The notes below the pieces were generated by a model, which worked only from the letters and a program-made list of their open reading frames with translations, was not told where the DNA came from and ran no database searches. This document shows positions 16,712 to 24,704 of a DNA stretch of 64,000 bases, piece by piece. The DNA is from Bacteroidaceae bacterium (lineage in GTDB: Bacteria; Bacteroidota; Bacteroidia; Bacteroidales; Bacteroidaceae): contig JAFYPU010000021.1 of assembly GCA_017547385.1 (NCBI GenBank), positions 1-64,000 on the forward strand. The letters run 5' to 3'. The translations under genes and the position numbers were made by a program. Position 1 is the first letter of the stretch. Each line of letters starts with the position of its first letter.

Positions 16712-18052
16712 CTAATGGCAGAAGCTGACGGCCTCCCCTCGGAAATGGGAGTCAACAATTCGGCCTTCGTCATAGAGCAAACGGCCGTTGCAATAGGTTT
16801 TCTCAACCGCCCATCTGAAGGTGTGCCCCTCCATCGGGCTCCATCCGCAACGGCTTTCGATGCGATTGGGTGTGAGTTTCCACGAACGGCGACGCACCAA
16901 CACCATGTCGGCCTTGCCGCCCACACGCAAGAAACCGCGCTCCTCAATGCCGAAGATGCGCGCCGGATTGTGGCACATCAGGCGCACCACATCCGTAAGC
17001 CCGAGCACCCCTTCGTCCACCAAGCCCAGCATGGCCGGCAACGAGAATTGAATCATCGGCATGCCGGACACAGCCGTGGCCGCACCGCCTTGCTTTTCGC
17101 GCAACAAATGGGGGGCATGGTCAGTGCCGATGGCTGAAATTCTGCCATCGGTCAGAGCGCGTCGGAGAGCCTCACGGTCGGCTGCCGTCTTGATGGCGGG
17201 GTTGCACTTGATGCGTGCGCCCTTTTGCGCATAGTCAGCATCGGTGTAAAGCAAGTGCGGCACACACACTTCGGCAGTGATGCGTGCATCGGCATCGGCG
17301 GAGAAGAGTTCCAATTCGCGAGCCGTGGATACATGCGCCACATGCAGCTTTGCTCCATACTCGGTGGCCAGTTTCACAGCCAAGGCCGTGGAGTTGTAAC
17401 ATGCCTCTTCCGAGCGTATGCGAGCATGGTGGTTCACACCGGGTTCGGTGCCAAGTTCTGCCGTGAGCCTTGCCATGTTGGCATTGATGATGTCGGTATC
17501 TTCACAGTGCGTCATGATGGGCATCTGCACGGTTTTGAAAATCTCACGCAGGGCTTCCTCCTTGTCCACCAGCATGTTGCCGGTAGACGAGCCCATGAAG
17601 AGTTTCACGCCAGGCACTTTACGGGGATCAATGGTGCGAAGCAGATGTACGTTGTCGGCTGTAGCACCGATGAAAAAGCCGTGGTTGACGCAACACTTGC
17701 GCGCTGCGATTTCCCACTTCGCCTCCAAGGCTTCGGCCGTTGTGGTTTGCGGCACGGTGTTGGGCATGTCGAGCACCGTGGTAACACCGCCGGCAGCCGC
17801 CGCCCGACTTTCGGTTTCCATGTCGGCCTTGTGGGTGAGTCCCGGCTCGCGGAAGTGAACGTGTTCATCAATGACTCCGGGCAGCAAGAAGCATCCCGAA
17901 GCATCCACAACGATGTCGGCCGGCGTTGAAGGCACAGCCTCTGTTCCTTCAATGATTTCCGCAATGCGGTCGTTGTCGATAAGCACCGCCCCGACGAAGG
18001 TTCGATTTTCGTTGACAATCGTAGCGTTTTTTATCAGCTTTCTGCGATACAT
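16712..18052 (-). CDS. pyrC: Dihydroorotase
   Basis: A 446-residue class I-type dihydroorotase of the amidohydrolase superfamily. Metal ligands are in DEHVHFREPG (about 58), THCED (about 180), VAHVST (about 237) and GTDHAPH (about 310); the loop GVKLFMGSSTG carries the bridging Lys. It closes carbamoyl-aspartate to dihydroorotate in pyrimidine synthesis; pyrE lies 23 kb away in this window. I start at ATG 18052 (MYRRKLIKN); the 11-codon extension to 18085 runs into a palindromic stretch. Confidence 0.93.
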   Translation of the reverse strand: MYRRKLIKNATIVNENRTFVGAVLIDNDRIAEIIEGTEAVPSTPADIVVDASGCFLLPGVIDEHVHFREPGLTHKADMETESRAAAAGGVTTVLDMPNTVPQTTTAEALEAKWEIAARKCCVNHGFFIGATADNVHLLRTIDPRKVPGVKLFMGSSTGNMLVDKEEALREIFKTVQMPIMTHCEDTDIINANMARLTAELGTEPGVNHHARIRSEEACYNSTALAVKLATEYGAKLHVAHVSTARELELFSADADARITAEVCVPHLLYTDADYAQKGARIKCNPAIKTAADREALRRALTDGRISAIGTDHAPHLLREKQGGAATAVSGMPMIQFSLPAMLGLVDEGVLGLTDVVRLMCHNPARIFGIEERGFLRVGGKADMVLVRRRSWKLTPNRIESRCGWSPMEGHTFRWAVEKTYCNGRLLYDEGRIVDSHFRGEAVSFCH

Positions 18053-18105
18053 GGCAATGATGTTTTGTGTGCCGCACGGCACCACACATTATTATATAAT
18101 ATATA

Positions 18106-18132
18106 CGCGCGTCCACACAAGGAAGACGCGCG
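18106..18132 (-). terminator. Hairpin between GT2 and pyrC
   Basis: CGCGCGTC-cacacaaggaa-GACGCGCG with an AT-only tract (TATATATTATATAATA) on its pyrC side. It could stop minus-strand transcripts from the glycosyltransferase gene, or structure the pyrC leader. Confidence 0.4.
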
Positions 18133-18157
18133 ATAAGCAAATCTGTTTTGAAGAACC

Positions 18158-18187
18158 GGCACAGCACTCCCCGAGGGGCGGCGTGCC
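18158..18187 (-). terminator. Second hairpin after GT2
   Basis: GGCAC...CCCC-ga-GGGG...GTGCC just past the glycosyltransferase stop codon. No T-run on either side, so its role is uncertain. Confidence 0.35.
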
Positions 18188-18195
18188 TCGCACAC

Positions 18196-18939
18196 TTATC
18201 GGCGCGGCTTGATTTTTCCTGTCAGGGCCGCCCAACGCAAGCGAATGACGCCGAAGAGTGCTTCGCTGAAGATACCGCCGCTCATCTTGCTCGTGCCGAG
18301 TTCTCTGTTCACAAAGATGACGGGCACTTCCTTGATGCGGAAACCCAACTTATAGGCGGTAAACTTCATTTCAATCTGGAAAGCGTATCCTTTGAAGCGC
18401 ACGGCATCCAGGTCGATGGTTTCGAGCACCTGACGACGGTAGCACTTAAATCCGGCCGTGGTATCGCAGATAGGCACACCGGTGATGAAACGAACGTACT
18501 TCGAGGCGAAATAACTCATAAGCACACGTCCCATCGGCCAGTTCACCACGTTGACACCGCTCACATAGCGTGAACCAATTGACACGTCATATCCTTCGTC
18601 GGCACAAGCCGCATAGAGGCGTGGCAGGTCGGCCGGTGCATGACTGAAGTCGGCATCCATTTCAAACACAAAGTCGTAGCCGTGTTCCACCGCCCACTTA
18701 AAGCCGGCGATGTAGGCCGTTCCGAGTCCCAGTTTTCCCTTGCGTTGCACAAGAAAAAGGCGGTCGCCCTCTGTCTCCATCAACCCCTTGACAATGTCCG
18801 CCGTACCGTCGGGCGAACCATCGTCGATGATAAGGATGTGGAAGCACTTGTCGAGCGCAAACACGGCTCGGATGATGTTCTCGATGTTTTCTTTTTCATT
18901 GTACGTGGGAATAATCACCACGCTGTCGCTCTTATGCAT
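18196..18939 (-). CDS. DPM1-like polyprenol-phosphate glycosyltransferase
   Basis: A 247-residue family GT2 enzyme with the GT-A fold. It shows VVIIPTYNEKENI at the N-terminus, IIDDGSPDGT (about 38), LGLGTAYIAGFKWA and EMDADFSHAPADLP, the metal-binding DxD-like site, and later GSRYVSG. These match polyprenol monophosphomannose synthases. It would load a sugar onto undecaprenyl phosphate for surface glycan assembly. No C-terminal TM pair is present, as in soluble DPM1. It heads the minus-strand run to plsC and is preceded by two promoter-like copies. Confidence 0.9.
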   Translation of the reverse strand: MHKSDSVVIIPTYNEKENIENIIRAVFALDKCFHILIIDDGSPDGTADIVKGLMETEGDRLFLVQRKGKLGLGTAYIAGFKWAVEHGYDFVFEMDADFSHAPADLPRLYAACADEGYDVSIGSRYVSGVNVVNWPMGRVLMSYFASKYVRFITGVPICDTTAGFKCYRRQVLETIDLDAVRFKGYAFQIEMKFTAYKLGFRIKEVPVIFVNRELGTSKMSGGIFSEALFGVIRLRWAALTGKIKPRR

Positions 18940-19046
18940 AAGCTATCTGTTTGTTCGAATTTTCAGAAACGGGTGGCCATCGCCGATGCCTTGACAAGGA
19001 AAAGCGTCCGCCGAACTGCACAACGGGCATCTCCCTTTTGGCGAAG

Positions 19047-19054
19047 CAAAGATA
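19047..19054 (-). promoter_or_regulatory. Promoter-like -7 box, proximal copy
   Basis: TATCTTTG on the minus strand in front of the glycosyltransferase gene, within TTGGCGAAGCAAAGATA (plus-strand reading, 19038-19054). The same 17-mer occurs at 19123-19139. Confidence 0.55.
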
Positions 19055-19131
19055 GCGAAAGGCGAGCGCAGAACAAAGGACGAAACACGTTCCGTGCTTT
19101 CTCTGCCGAGCCGCATCCTATCTTGGCGAAG

Positions 19132-19139
19132 CAAAGATA
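19132..19139 (-). promoter_or_regulatory. Promoter-like -7 box, distal copy
   Basis: Second TATCTTTG inside the exact 17-bp repeat, 85 bp from the first. Two start sites, or a duplicated promoter fragment, are possible. The rest of 18940-19281 holds no gene; a CTGACA-ga-CTGTCAG palindrome (19238-19252) is the only other structure seen. Confidence 0.5.
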
Positions 19140-19281
19140 AAGTTTTGAGCGCAAAACTCCAAATCCAAACACCCGGTGAATGATGTTGCGCTTTTCAATC
19201 GACCTTCGGGCATAACAAAACCGCTATATTGATGCAGCTGACAGACTGTCAGAAAAACGGGCTTTTGGCGTACAAAAATTT

Positions 19282-19344
19282 ACACGGCGTTTAGAAATTT
19301 ATACAGTGCTTGTAGAAATTTCTAAACGCCGTGTAGATTTCAGC
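19282..19344. repeat. 21-bp unit array D (long palindrome)
   Basis: Three 21-bp units at 19282, 19303 and 19324. The first and third form a perfect 19-bp inverted repeat (ACACGGCGTTTAGAAATTT with its complement) around a CAGTGCTTG-containing loop. Nearly identical to array J, including the AAAAATTTAC lead-in and GCGGAAAGCCT tail. It sits 18 nt beyond the GH92 stop codon. Confidence 0.92.
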
Positions 19345-19362
19345 GGAAAGCCTGCGATGTTT

Positions 19363-21684
19363 TCAGGGATGCTTCCCCATCTTCAGTTCCACCACACCGC
19401 CACGCATCAGCTCCTCGTGCGTGAAGAAAAGATGCTTCAAGCGACGACCATTCAGCGTGGCCGATTTCACATATTTGGCTTCGCGCCCGTTGCCCTTGGT
19501 GCGGAGGGTGAAGGTGCGCCCTCCCGGCAGACGCAGGGTGCATTCGGCAAACAGCGGACGGCCGATGGAGTAAACCGGACGCCCCGGACAAACCTGATAA
19601 AAGCCCATAGCGTTGAGCAGATACCATGCTGACATCTGTCCACAGTCTTCATTGCCGCACAGCCCGTCTGGAGCATTCCGATAGAGCGTGAGCAGAATTT
19701 CGTTGACCACCTCCTGCGTGCGATGCGGAGCACCGGCATAGTTATAGAGGTACGCCACGTGATGGCAAGGTTCGTTGCCATGTGCGTATTGGCCTATCAG
19801 ACCACTAATATCTGAGGAGACAACCTCACCCGTCAGATGGGAAGAGGCAGCAAACAGTTCGTCGAGCCGCCGCACAAACTTCCGTTCACCGCCCATCAGA
19901 GCGATGAGTCCCTCGATGTCGTGCGGCACAAACCATGTCCACTGCCAGGCATTGCCCTCGCAATAGTCATCCACGCGGTGCTCGGAACGGAACGGATCGA
20001 ACGGTGTGCGCCAACTCCCATCAGCCTTGCGACCACGCATAAATCCCGTTTTGAAATCGTAATATCCTCGATACGAACGCGCCATTTCATCATAGACGCG
20101 CACACCGGCCGTATCGCCCACAGCCTCAGCCATTCGGGCGATGCACCAATCATCGTAGGCATATTCCAGCGCCTTGGCCACACTCTCACGGGCACTGTCG
20201 CAAGCAATAAATCCGTCGCGCCAGCGCATGCGACGCTCGTCCGGCATCACCTCACGCACCTTGTGCCGCGGCACACAAGCGGCAATGCCCGAAGTGTCGG
20301 CACGTGAGAGCTTGACACAGGCTTCGTAAGCTGCCGACACATCGAAGTTCTTTTCACCCTTGGCCAAGGCATCTGCGCAGAGCGAAGCAAAATGATAGCC
20401 CACCATGCAGCCGGTGTAATTGGCGGCACAGTCCCACTTCGGCACCATTCCACCCTCACGCCCCTTGCGCAACAGGCAACGCAGATAGGCCGCATTTTGC
20501 TCGGGAGCGATGATGGAATAGAGCGGATGCAGGGCACGGAACGTGTCCCACAGCGAAAATATGGTGTAATCGGGAGTAGCCGCATCGCCATGGTGCACCT
20601 GCAAGTCCATGCCGCGATAACGCCCGTCGGCATCGCTAAACAGCGACGGAGCAATGTGGGCATGATAGAGCGCGGTGTAAAACTGCGTGCACAGGTCGCG
20701 AGGAGCAAATTCATCTGTGCCACCGGCCACCGGCTTGACGCTGACAGCGGAAAGCACATCGTTCCAAGCCGTACGGGCCTCGCGCCGCACACGGTCGAAA
20801 TCCCAATGGGGCAATTCGGCACGCAGGTTGCCGAGTGCCCCTTTGTGGTCCACAGCCGACACAGCCGTGCGCACCATCACCTGCTCGCCCTCTGCGGTGG
20901 CAAACTGCAACAGCAACTTGCAGCGCACATAAGGGCGACCATTGCGCAAGGCGGTATCACGCCGCAACGTATAGGAGAAAGGTTTTGAAAATTCGGCCAC
21001 AAAAAACAGTTCCCTGTCGTAAGCCCACCACAAGCTTCGGCGGTAAGCCCGCACGGTGGTGGCATTCACGACCTCCACCTCCACATCTTTCAACCGTTGG
21101 TCCTGAATGCCATAGTCGGCATCCAAAATAAACCCTGCCTCGCGCGAAGCCGGGAAAGTGTAACGATGAAGAGCCGCACGCGGTGTTGCCGTGAGTTCGG
21201 CCAGCACTCCGTAACGTTGCAGACGCACGGCATAATATCCCGGCTCAGCCCACTCCTCCTCGTGCGTGAAGGCCGAAGCATACGGCATCACATCGGGCGA
21301 CGGATGGTCGGTGCGAAACCCTGTGTGCTGGCGGCCCACGGTGGGCATCAGCAGGAAGTCGCCCAAGTCCGCACAGCCTGTGCCCGACAACCGCGTGTGC
21401 GCAAAACCATTGATGGTGCTGTCGGAATAATGATAACCCGAACAGGCATCCCAACCGTTGCGACGCGTGTCGGGTCCCGGCTGTATCATGCCATGCGGCA
21501 CCACGGCAGCCGGATGCGTATGCCCATGTCCACCCGTCCCGATAAAGGGATTGACAAACGAGGCGGGGTCGGACAAACCTTGGTCAACGGTTTCGGCTTC
21601 GGCAGAAGCAACTTTCATCATTGCCAGAAGCACAAACAGCACTTTCAGACAGCATAAGAGAGAGGGCGAATGCAATGTTTTCAT
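19363..21684 (-). CDS. GH92 family alpha-mannosidase
   Basis: A 773-residue exported glycosidase: signal peptide about 1-27, then VNPFIGTGGHGHTHPAA and PHGMIQPGPDT, the hallmark N-terminal GH92 motifs. The catalytic (alpha/alpha)6 domain follows with PDYTIFSLWDTFR, GNAWQWTWFVPHD and GNEDCGQMSAWY, which carries family acidic residues. GH92 enzymes are Ca-dependent exo-alpha-mannosidases acting on N-glycans or mannan. It stands alone, without SusC/D genes. I start at ATG 21684 (MKTLHSPSLL), just past the promoter at 21712-21705; the longer frame would start upstream of that -7 box. Confidence 0.93.
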   Translation of the reverse strand: MKTLHSPSLLCCLKVLFVLLAMMKVASAEAETVDQGLSDPASFVNPFIGTGGHGHTHPAAVVPHGMIQPGPDTRRNGWDACSGYHYSDSTINGFAHTRLSGTGCADLGDFLLMPTVGRQHTGFRTDHPSPDVMPYASAFTHEEEWAEPGYYAVRLQRYGVLAELTATPRAALHRYTFPASREAGFILDADYGIQDQRLKDVEVEVVNATTVRAYRRSLWWAYDRELFFVAEFSKPFSYTLRRDTALRNGRPYVRCKLLLQFATAEGEQVMVRTAVSAVDHKGALGNLRAELPHWDFDRVRREARTAWNDVLSAVSVKPVAGGTDEFAPRDLCTQFYTALYHAHIAPSLFSDADGRYRGMDLQVHHGDAATPDYTIFSLWDTFRALHPLYSIIAPEQNAAYLRCLLRKGREGGMVPKWDCAANYTGCMVGYHFASLCADALAKGEKNFDVSAAYEACVKLSRADTSGIAACVPRHKVREVMPDERRMRWRDGFIACDSARESVAKALEYAYDDWCIARMAEAVGDTAGVRVYDEMARSYRGYYDFKTGFMRGRKADGSWRTPFDPFRSEHRVDDYCEGNAWQWTWFVPHDIEGLIALMGGERKFVRRLDELFAASSHLTGEVVSSDISGLIGQYAHGNEPCHHVAYLYNYAGAPHRTQEVVNEILLTLYRNAPDGLCGNEDCGQMSAWYLLNAMGFYQVCPGRPVYSIGRPLFAECTLRLPGGRTFTLRTKGNGREAKYVKSATLNGRRLKHLFFTHEELMRGGVVELKMGKHP

Positions 21685-21704
21685 AGCAGAATTGTGTTTG
21701 AATG

Positions 21705-21735
21705 CAAATATAAAGCAGTTTCGGCGCATCACCAA
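21705..21735 (-). promoter_or_regulatory. Promoter of the GH92 gene
   Basis: TATATTTG on the minus strand (21712-21705) with TTG at 21735-21733, spacer 20 bp, about 20 bp before ATG 21684. Confidence 0.7.
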
Positions 21736-21772
21736 GCCCCACAAGAAATTCCCAACTCCTCACAGACCTTCC

Positions 21773-21835
21773 GGCAAGGCTTGGCAGAAAAGTGGCAGGC
21801 CTTGACAAAATTGTGTCAAGCCGAGGAAAAACAAG
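21773..21835. repeat. 21-bp unit array E
   Basis: Three more degenerate 21-bp units at 21773, 21794 and 21815, with cores GGCAAGGCTTGGC, GGCAGGCCTTGAC and GTCAAGCCGAGG. It lies between the amidase terminator and the GH92 promoter. Confidence 0.75.
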
Positions 21836-21867
21836 CAAAAACCCTCCACATCCTGCCGAAAACACAC

Positions 21868-21902
21868 AAAAAGCCCCGAACACCTATGCAGGTGTTCGGG
21901 GC
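21868..21902 (-). terminator. Terminator of the amidase operon
   Basis: GCCCCGAACACC-tatgca-GGTGTTCGGGGC, followed on the minus strand by TTTTT, 33 nt beyond the amidase stop codon. Confidence 0.9.
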
Positions 21903-21934
21903 AGCACCACAAACAAGTTCAAAAGGCATCGGGA

Positions 21935-22396
21935 CTATTCCTGACGCACCGGCCGCAAACCGGCATACTCCGTCGCGGCATCAAAGCAGTTACAAGCCTT
22001 GATGCGCTCCCACGCATCCACACGGCCATTGCGATTGCGATCGGGCGAGATGTAGCGATGACCCAGGATGTGCGCTCCGGGATAACGTGTCAGCAACACA
22101 CGCAACTGCGTTTGCAGGGCGCTGCGCTGAGCACACGTCCGGTTGTCCACTGCACGCCCTTGCGAATCGATGCCACCGATGTAGGCCACATGCACCGCGT
22201 GCTCGTTGTGTCCCGCAACGCCGTTGGCAATAAAAATATCGTCGAGTAACTTCACGATGCGCCCTGTGGGGCAAATCACATAATGGTAGCCGGGAGCACT
22301 CCATCCGCGGCGACGGAATGCGGCTTGCAGTTGCTCGATGGTGGTGTGCTGAGGGGTGGCTGTGCAATGCACAAAAATGTTTTTAATCGTTCTCAT
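21935..22396 (-). CDS. N-acetylmuramoyl-L-alanine amidase (amidase_2)
   Basis: A 153-residue single-domain amidase of the T7-lysozyme/PGRP fold. Zinc and catalytic residues are visible in IFVHCTATP (His), GWSAPGYHYVI (His) and HILGHRYISPDRN (His, with Asp/Arg nearby). It cleaves the MurNAc-L-Ala bond. No signal peptide is seen, which fits phage-type endolysins and the cytosolic-looking copies common in Bacteroidales. I start at ATG 22396 (MRTIKNIFVHC); the 18-codon extension has no support. DUF4248 ends 50 bp upstream on the same strand. Confidence 0.88.
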   Translation of the reverse strand: MRTIKNIFVHCTATPQHTTIEQLQAAFRRRGWSAPGYHYVICPTGRIVKLLDDIFIANGVAGHNEHAVHVAYIGGIDSQGRAVDNRTCAQRSALQTQLRVLLTRYPGAHILGHRYISPDRNRNGRVDAWERIKACNCFDAATEYAGLRPVRQE

Positions 22397-22446
22397 GATA
22401 GTTCTGTAAGGGGTTTTTGAATGTTGAAAGAAAGGCTGAGGAAATC

Positions 22447-22785
22447 TCAACCGAAATAGAAATCAAGGATACGCGCTTGGCGAAGTGTGAAATAGTGCGT
22501 CCGAACTTTGTAGCCGGCGCGCGCCAATTCGCCACGCAACTGCGGATCACCTTTGATGGCACGCCGCAAATGCTGAAGTGCGCTCCGGCCACTGGCCGAA
22601 GGGAAATAAGCTTGCGCCAACTCGCGTTTCAGAAACGCCCGTCGCGACCGCGACCTCTTTACAGAAGTCTGCGCACCCAACGAAGCCTTACCGCTTTCGC
22701 CCGAGTGCCTCCCGTGCTTTCCGGCATCGTCTGCCGTTTTTGCCCATTGGGACAGGAATTTGTTCAACATAGTTTTCTCATTCAT
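22447..22785 (-). CDS. DUF4248 family protein
   Basis: 112 residues. The C-terminal half (FLKRELAQAYFPSASG, then LQHLRRAI, LARAGY and FTLRQARILDFYFG) matches the DUF4248 pattern of a short helical domain with 'KRELA.lYFP' and a final 'f.Pr+v.li...G'. The N-terminal half is basic and low-complexity. DUF4248 proteins accompany amidases and phage-derived genes in Bacteroidales; the role is unknown. I start at ATG 22785 because the promoter at 22928-22921 lies at the start of the longer frame. Confidence 0.8.
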   Translation of the reverse strand: MNEKTMLNKFLSQWAKTADDAGKHGRHSGESGKASLGAQTSVKRSRSRRAFLKRELAQAYFPSASGRSALQHLRRAIKGDPQLRGELARAGYKVRTHYFTLRQARILDFYFG

Positions 22786-22920
22786 TAAGTTAGGTATTAA
22801 AATAACAACTCGCGCAGCAGAAGTTTTCTGCCGCAATGCCCATTTTTTAACGTCCACTTTCCGACACGCCTCAAAAAGTTTCTGTATTTTTGGCCGGGCT
22901 TCAGCTCCCTCTGACGGGCA

Positions 22921-22950
22921 CAAAGATACATATTTCTGTAATTCTGCAAA
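22921..22950 (-). promoter_or_regulatory. Promoter of DUF4248-amidase operon
   Basis: TATCTTTG (22928-22921, minus) with TTTG at 22950-22947, spacer 18 bp. It lies in the divergent gap before the S24 repressor gene, so the repressor could control it. Confidence 0.65.
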
Positions 22951-22986
22951 ATCGTCAAATCTTTTTCAACCTACACACCTCCTATC

Positions 22987-23658
22987 ATGGAATCCACCAA
23001 AGACATCTCCAGACGCTTTATTAAGGCTTACGAACTTCTGCAAGAACAAGGAAAAGTTGCAGATAAAAAGGACTTTGCTTCAAAAATGGGCATCAGCGCC
23101 TCGCTCCTCACCGAAATATCCAAAGAGCGGAGCAACGTGGGTGCCAGAACGCTTCAAAAAACTGTACAACTCTTTGGGGTTTCAAGCGAATGGCTGCTCA
23201 CAGGTAACGGTGAGCCATGGAGCAACGGCGAGAGCGGTTCGACCAAAAGCCTGGTGGCTGCCGCCGGCGGCATTCCCCTCATCCCGGTGGATGCCATGGC
23301 CGGTTTTGGGCGAGGCGAAGCCACAGTGCTTGACAGCGAATGCGAGCATTATTATGTGCCGGCCTTCCGAAGTGCCGATTTCCTCATCACCGTGAGCGGC
23401 GACTCCATGGCTCCGCATTTTCTGAGCGGCGACATCGTTGCCTGCAAGCATCTGCCGCTTTCCGACCTCTTTTTCCAATGGGGCAAGACCTATGTCATCG
23501 ACACCGAACAAGGCGCGCTCATCAAGCGTGTCGGCAAGGGTAGCCACGAAAACAGCATTACGCTCATTTCCGACAACCCCGCCTACGAACCGTTCGAGAT
23601 GGCACGCAGCGGCATACGCCACATAGCTCTCGTGTTAGGCATCATCCGCAATGAGTGA
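22987..23658 (+). CDS. S24/LexA-like repressor
   Basis: 223 residues. An N-terminal helix-turn-helix domain (about 8-72, KKDFASKMGISASLLTEISK) is followed by a peptidase S24 domain. Nucleophile Ser140 is in VSGDSMAPHF and general base Lys180 in GALIKRV. An Ala93-Gly94 pair lies about 47 residues before the serine, where self-cleavage occurs in the family. This is the layout of LexA- and CI-like repressors that inactivate themselves on DNA damage. It is divergent from DUF4248-amidase and overlaps the next gene by 8 nt. It may control the amidase operon; this is inference. Confidence 0.88.
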   Translation: MESTKDISRRFIKAYELLQEQGKVADKKDFASKMGISASLLTEISKERSNVGARTLQKTVQLFGVSSEWLLTGNGEPWSNGESGSTKSLVAAAGGIPLIPVDAMAGFGRGEATVLDSECEHYYVPAFRSADFLITVSGDSMAPHFLSGDIVACKHLPLSDLFFQWGKTYVIDTEQGALIKRVGKGSHENSITLISDNPAYEPFEMARSGIRHIALVLGIIRNE

Positions 23659-24649
23659 AGCACGGCATAACTCCGAACAGCGTATGAAGCGAAAAGCCTT
23701 CGGCATACAATATATTATAATAGGCGTAGCCGCACTCCTGACATTTATCACCGTTGGCGTGGTGGGCGGCGCCATGTTTCTGCTCGACTTTGCCCTGACT
23801 CCCGAAAGCCGAGGCAAGAATGAGGATGCCTCTTGGCAGTTTATGTACGAACGCTACGAAGGGATGAAAGCCTGGCACGACAGTCTGACGGCTTGCCACG
23901 CATTGCGCGATACCTTTATCTGCGTCCCTGATGACACCGTGCGATTGCATGCCTACTACGTGAAAGCCGCCCGCCCCACCCGACGCACGGCAGTGTTGGT
24001 GCACGGATATACCGATAATGCGGTGCGGATAATGATGCTGGGCAGAATGTATGAGCGCGACCTGGGGATGAACATCCTTGTGCCGGATCTGCGTTTTGCC
24101 GGCCAAAGCGGCGGCAGCCACATACAGATGGGGTGGTTCGACAGGCACGACGTGCGCCGCTGGCTCGATGTGGTGCCCACACTCTTTGGTGATTCGGCCA
24201 CGATTGTGGTGCACGGCATTTCGATGGGAGCCGCCACCAGCATGATGCTCTCGGGCGACACACTTCCGTCTCGCGTCCGAACTTTTGTGGAAGACTGCGG
24301 TTACACCTCGGTGTGGGAGCAATTTTCCAAGGAATTGAAGGAGCAATTCGGGCTTCCCGCTTTCCCATTGCTACACACGGCTTCTGCCCTCTGCCAATGG
24401 AGATACGGTTGGAACTTCGGCGAGGCCTCATCGCTCGAACAAGTGAAGAAATGCCGCCTCCCCATGCTGTTCATCCACGGAAGCGATGACAAGTTCGTAC
24501 CCACGGAGATGGTTTACACGCTCCACCGTGCCAAGTCCGGCACAAAGGATTTGTGGATTGCCCCGAAGAGCCTGCATGCCATGAGCTACCACGACCATCC
24601 ACAGGAATACACCGAAAAAATACGGGCATGGGTGGACCGATACTTATAA
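23651..24649 (+). CDS. Membrane-anchored alpha/beta hydrolase
   Basis: 332 residues: one N-terminal TM segment (about 18-45), then an alpha/beta hydrolase domain with oxyanion VLVHGYTDN, nucleophile elbow VVHGISMGAATS, acid FIHGSDDKFVP and a late His in SLHAMSYHDHP. It resembles YqkD-type or S33-like hydrolases. Substrate unknown. It overlaps the S24 gene by 8 nt, so the two are translationally linked although functionally unlike. Confidence 0.85.
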   Translation: MSEARHNSEQRMKRKAFGIQYIIIGVAALLTFITVGVVGGAMFLLDFALTPESRGKNEDASWQFMYERYEGMKAWHDSLTACHALRDTFICVPDDTVRLHAYYVKAARPTRRTAVLVHGYTDNAVRIMMLGRMYERDLGMNILVPDLRFAGQSGGSHIQMGWFDRHDVRRWLDVVPTLFGDSATIVVHGISMGAATSMMLSGDTLPSRVRTFVEDCGYTSVWEQFSKELKEQFGLPAFPLLHTASALCQWRYGWNFGEASSLEQVKKCRLPMLFIHGSDDKFVPTEMVYTLHRAKSGTKDLWIAPKSLHAMSYHDHPQEYTEKIRAWVDRYL

Positions 24650-24704
24650 TCCCGTCTTCTGACATCATCTTCAGTTTATGAAAAATCAATATACCTATCA
24701 CATC

